This document shows positions 4,535-5,622 of a DNA stretch of 5,622 nucleotides, piece by piece. Location: assembly GCA_027310925.1 (NCBI GenBank), contig DAICZX010000049.1, positions 1-5,622 on the forward strand, read 5' to 3'. The notes below the pieces were generated by a model. It was not told the DNA's origin. It saw only the letters and a list, made by a program, of their open reading frames with translations, and did not search any database. This DNA comes from Candidatus Parcubacteria bacterium (GTDB lineage: Bacteria > Patescibacteriota > Minisyncoccia > Phycocordibacterales > Phycocordibacteraceae). A program made the position numbers and the translations under genes. Position 1 is the first letter of the stretch, and every line of letters starts with the position of its first letter.

Positions 4535-5622
4535 CTATAACGAGAGAGTTGTGAAAGAAGCCTGGCTCGTCGTGGCAGTGTTGTTCGAAGCGTCCGCCGA
4601 CTCGATGACGTAGTTATACGTCGTGCTCGCGGTAAGCGGGGAGAGCATCAGGGAGTGCGCTGTCACGAGTCCGCTTCCCGTGATCGTCATCGCGGTCGCA
4701 AGGTCAAGCGGCGTCGAGGTGGCGAAATAAACCTCGCTTGTCGCCGGCTCGTCCGTCGTCCAGGAGACGCTCGCGGAGGTTGAAGCGATTGATCCGACTG
4801 AAACCGCAGAGATAACCGGCGGTGTCGTGTCAGGAGCGGCGAGCGTCGTGAAGGTCTGGTCGCTTGAGGTCGCAACGTTGCCCGACGCATCTGTCGAGGT
4901 GATGCGGAAGTGGTAGAGCGTCGACGCCGAGAGGCCGGAGAGTGCCGCGCTGTGATTTGTCGTTAGTGCCGTGTCAGCGGTAGTGGAGCCGTATGACGTG
5001 GTCGTTCCGTAATCAACCTCGCTCGTCGAATTTTCGTCGGTTGCCCAGCCTATGGTCGCGGTGGAGGACGTAATGTTGCTCACGGAGATATCTGAAATGA
5101 CCGGAGCGGTCGTGCTTGAAGTCGGCGGGGTAGTCGTTGTGCCGCCAAGCTGTGCGGCGATGCCGGGCGGAAGCGTCTGGCACGTCGGTACCAAGGGCCG
5201 ATCCTCGCCGTGATGGCGCAGCCATCCTGGAGCGATAAGGTGTCCAGGCGGCACAATGGCGCAGAAGATGTGCGCTCCTTCGCCGACATTCTCCGTCGAT
5301 GAGGCGTTCTGGTCGCTGTTTTCGGTCGCTATTGGGTTTTCATCCAAGTCGCTATTGAGATCTCGTAGCGTCATCGGACCGATGAAGCCGACCTGCGCAA
5401 GGCCGTGCTTTCGCTGATAACGTTCGAGCGCTTTCTTGGTTAGCGATCCGAAGAACCCGGAAATAACTCCTTCAGGGTAAACGCTCGGATCCGCCGCGAG
5501 TATCGTCTGAAGAAGTTTGACGTTGTCTCCCGTATCGCCCATGTGCAGGAACCCGATCGTGCTTGAGGAGAGTCCGGTTGTCGATATGTTCTCGGTGCTC
5601 GTTGGCGCTCCCGTCAATGTTT
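4535..5622 (-). CDS. Cell-surface protein with peptidoglycan-binding and two fibronectin III domains (5' end outside window)
   Basis: An extracytoplasmic protein that probably anchors to the wall and presents FN3 domains. Numbering is from the TTG at 5617, which is internal since the frame is open to the window edge; the signal peptide is not seen. Residues about 25-88 form a PG_binding_1 domain (GDTGDNVKLLQTIL, FFGSLTKKALERYQRKHG, GFIGPMTLRDLN). Residues 113-158 are a Cys/Pro-rich segment with C119 and C146 (VPPGHLIAPGWLR, CQTLPPGI), which I have seen mainly in Patescibacteria. A Thr/Pro linker follows (TTTTPPTSSTT). Two FN3 domains are at about 171-260 and 266-360, with the repeated signatures TDENSTSEVDYG / TDEPATSEVYFA and STDASGNVATSS / SADASNNTATTS. 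The C-terminus has no sorting signal or membrane helix. The sequence is GC-rich and codon-consistent. A hairpin terminator lies just downstream. Confidence 0.92.
   Translation of the reverse strand, partial: TLTGAPTSTENISTTGLSSSTIGFLHMGDTGDNVKLLQTILAADPSVYPEGVISGFFGSLTKKALERYQRKHGLAQVGFIGPMTLRDLNSDLDENPIATENSDQNASSTENVGEGAHIFCAIVPPGHLIAPGWLRHHGEDRPLVPTCQTLPPGIAAQLGGTTTTPPTSSTTAPVISDISVSNITSSTATIGWATDENSTSEVDYGTTTSYGSTTADTALTTNHSAALSGLSASTLYHFRITSTDASGNVATSSDQTFTTLAAPDTTPPVISAVSVGSIASTSASVSWTTDEPATSEVYFATSTPLDLATAMTITGSGLVTAHSLMLSPLTASTTYNYVIESADASNNTATTSQASFTTLSL

Noticed and set aside
5615..5617. TTG as the true start of the FN3 protein
   Set aside because: The frame continues to the window edge and the domain order calls for an upstream signal peptide, so the real start is outside.
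2811..5622. Diversity-generating retroelement with the FN3 protein as target
   Set aside because: I notice no pair of about 100-bp near-repeats differing at adenines, the RT carries NAxxH and SP motifs of the retron type, and the FN3 C-terminus shows no variable-repeat signature.

Overview
The window looks like a piece of a Candidatus Patescibacteria (CPR, Parcubacteria-type) chromosome. This is inferred from two edge genes. One is an HtpX-like M48 protease C-terminus. The other is a surface protein that joins a PG_binding_1 domain to two fibronectin type III domains through a Cys/Pro-rich linker, an architecture I associate with this group. Both edge genes are GC-rich, while the 4 kb between them is more AT-rich, gene-poor and made of orphan, small or broken genes. 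That middle looks like an accessory region.

Layout on the left, + strand. The htpX 3' end (3-356) is followed by a short frameshifted basic-protein gene (458-702) with a strong intrinsic terminator (707-739). Next comes a complete tRNA-Ser(GGA) (806-895). An imperfect copy of the tRNA 3' end lies 54 bases further on (950-974), as expected for an attachment-site scar or tRNA remnant. Then follow a candidate promoter, an orphan 170-aa soluble protein (1035-1547), a 77-aa two-helix membrane protein (1608-1841), and a secreted coiled-coil protein gene interrupted by a one-base shift in an A6 run (2027-2456).

Layout on the right, - strand. A reverse transcriptase gene (2811-3878) ends in a near-perfect intrinsic terminator that overlaps its stop codon. 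The RT has the retron hallmarks: an NAxxH motif (NAQEH) just before palm motif A, a YADD catalytic box, and a degenerate VTG-like motif near the C-terminus. Upstream of it, in the position where retrons carry msr-msd, is about 470-650 bases without a convincing gene. This stretch holds several stem-loops, three of them inside a 7-bp closing inverted repeat (4057-4141). No toxin or effector gene of a known retron class is visible next to it. A bidirectional terminator (4488-4516) separates this unit from the peptidoglycan-binding/FN3 protein gene (4535 to the window edge).

The main candidate for something undescribed is therefore a compact, apparently effector-less, retron-like RT plus upstream structured RNA in a patescibacterial accessory region next to a tRNA-Ser. 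The RT identification is well supported by motifs. The RNA part is an inference from hairpins and position and has not been shown.
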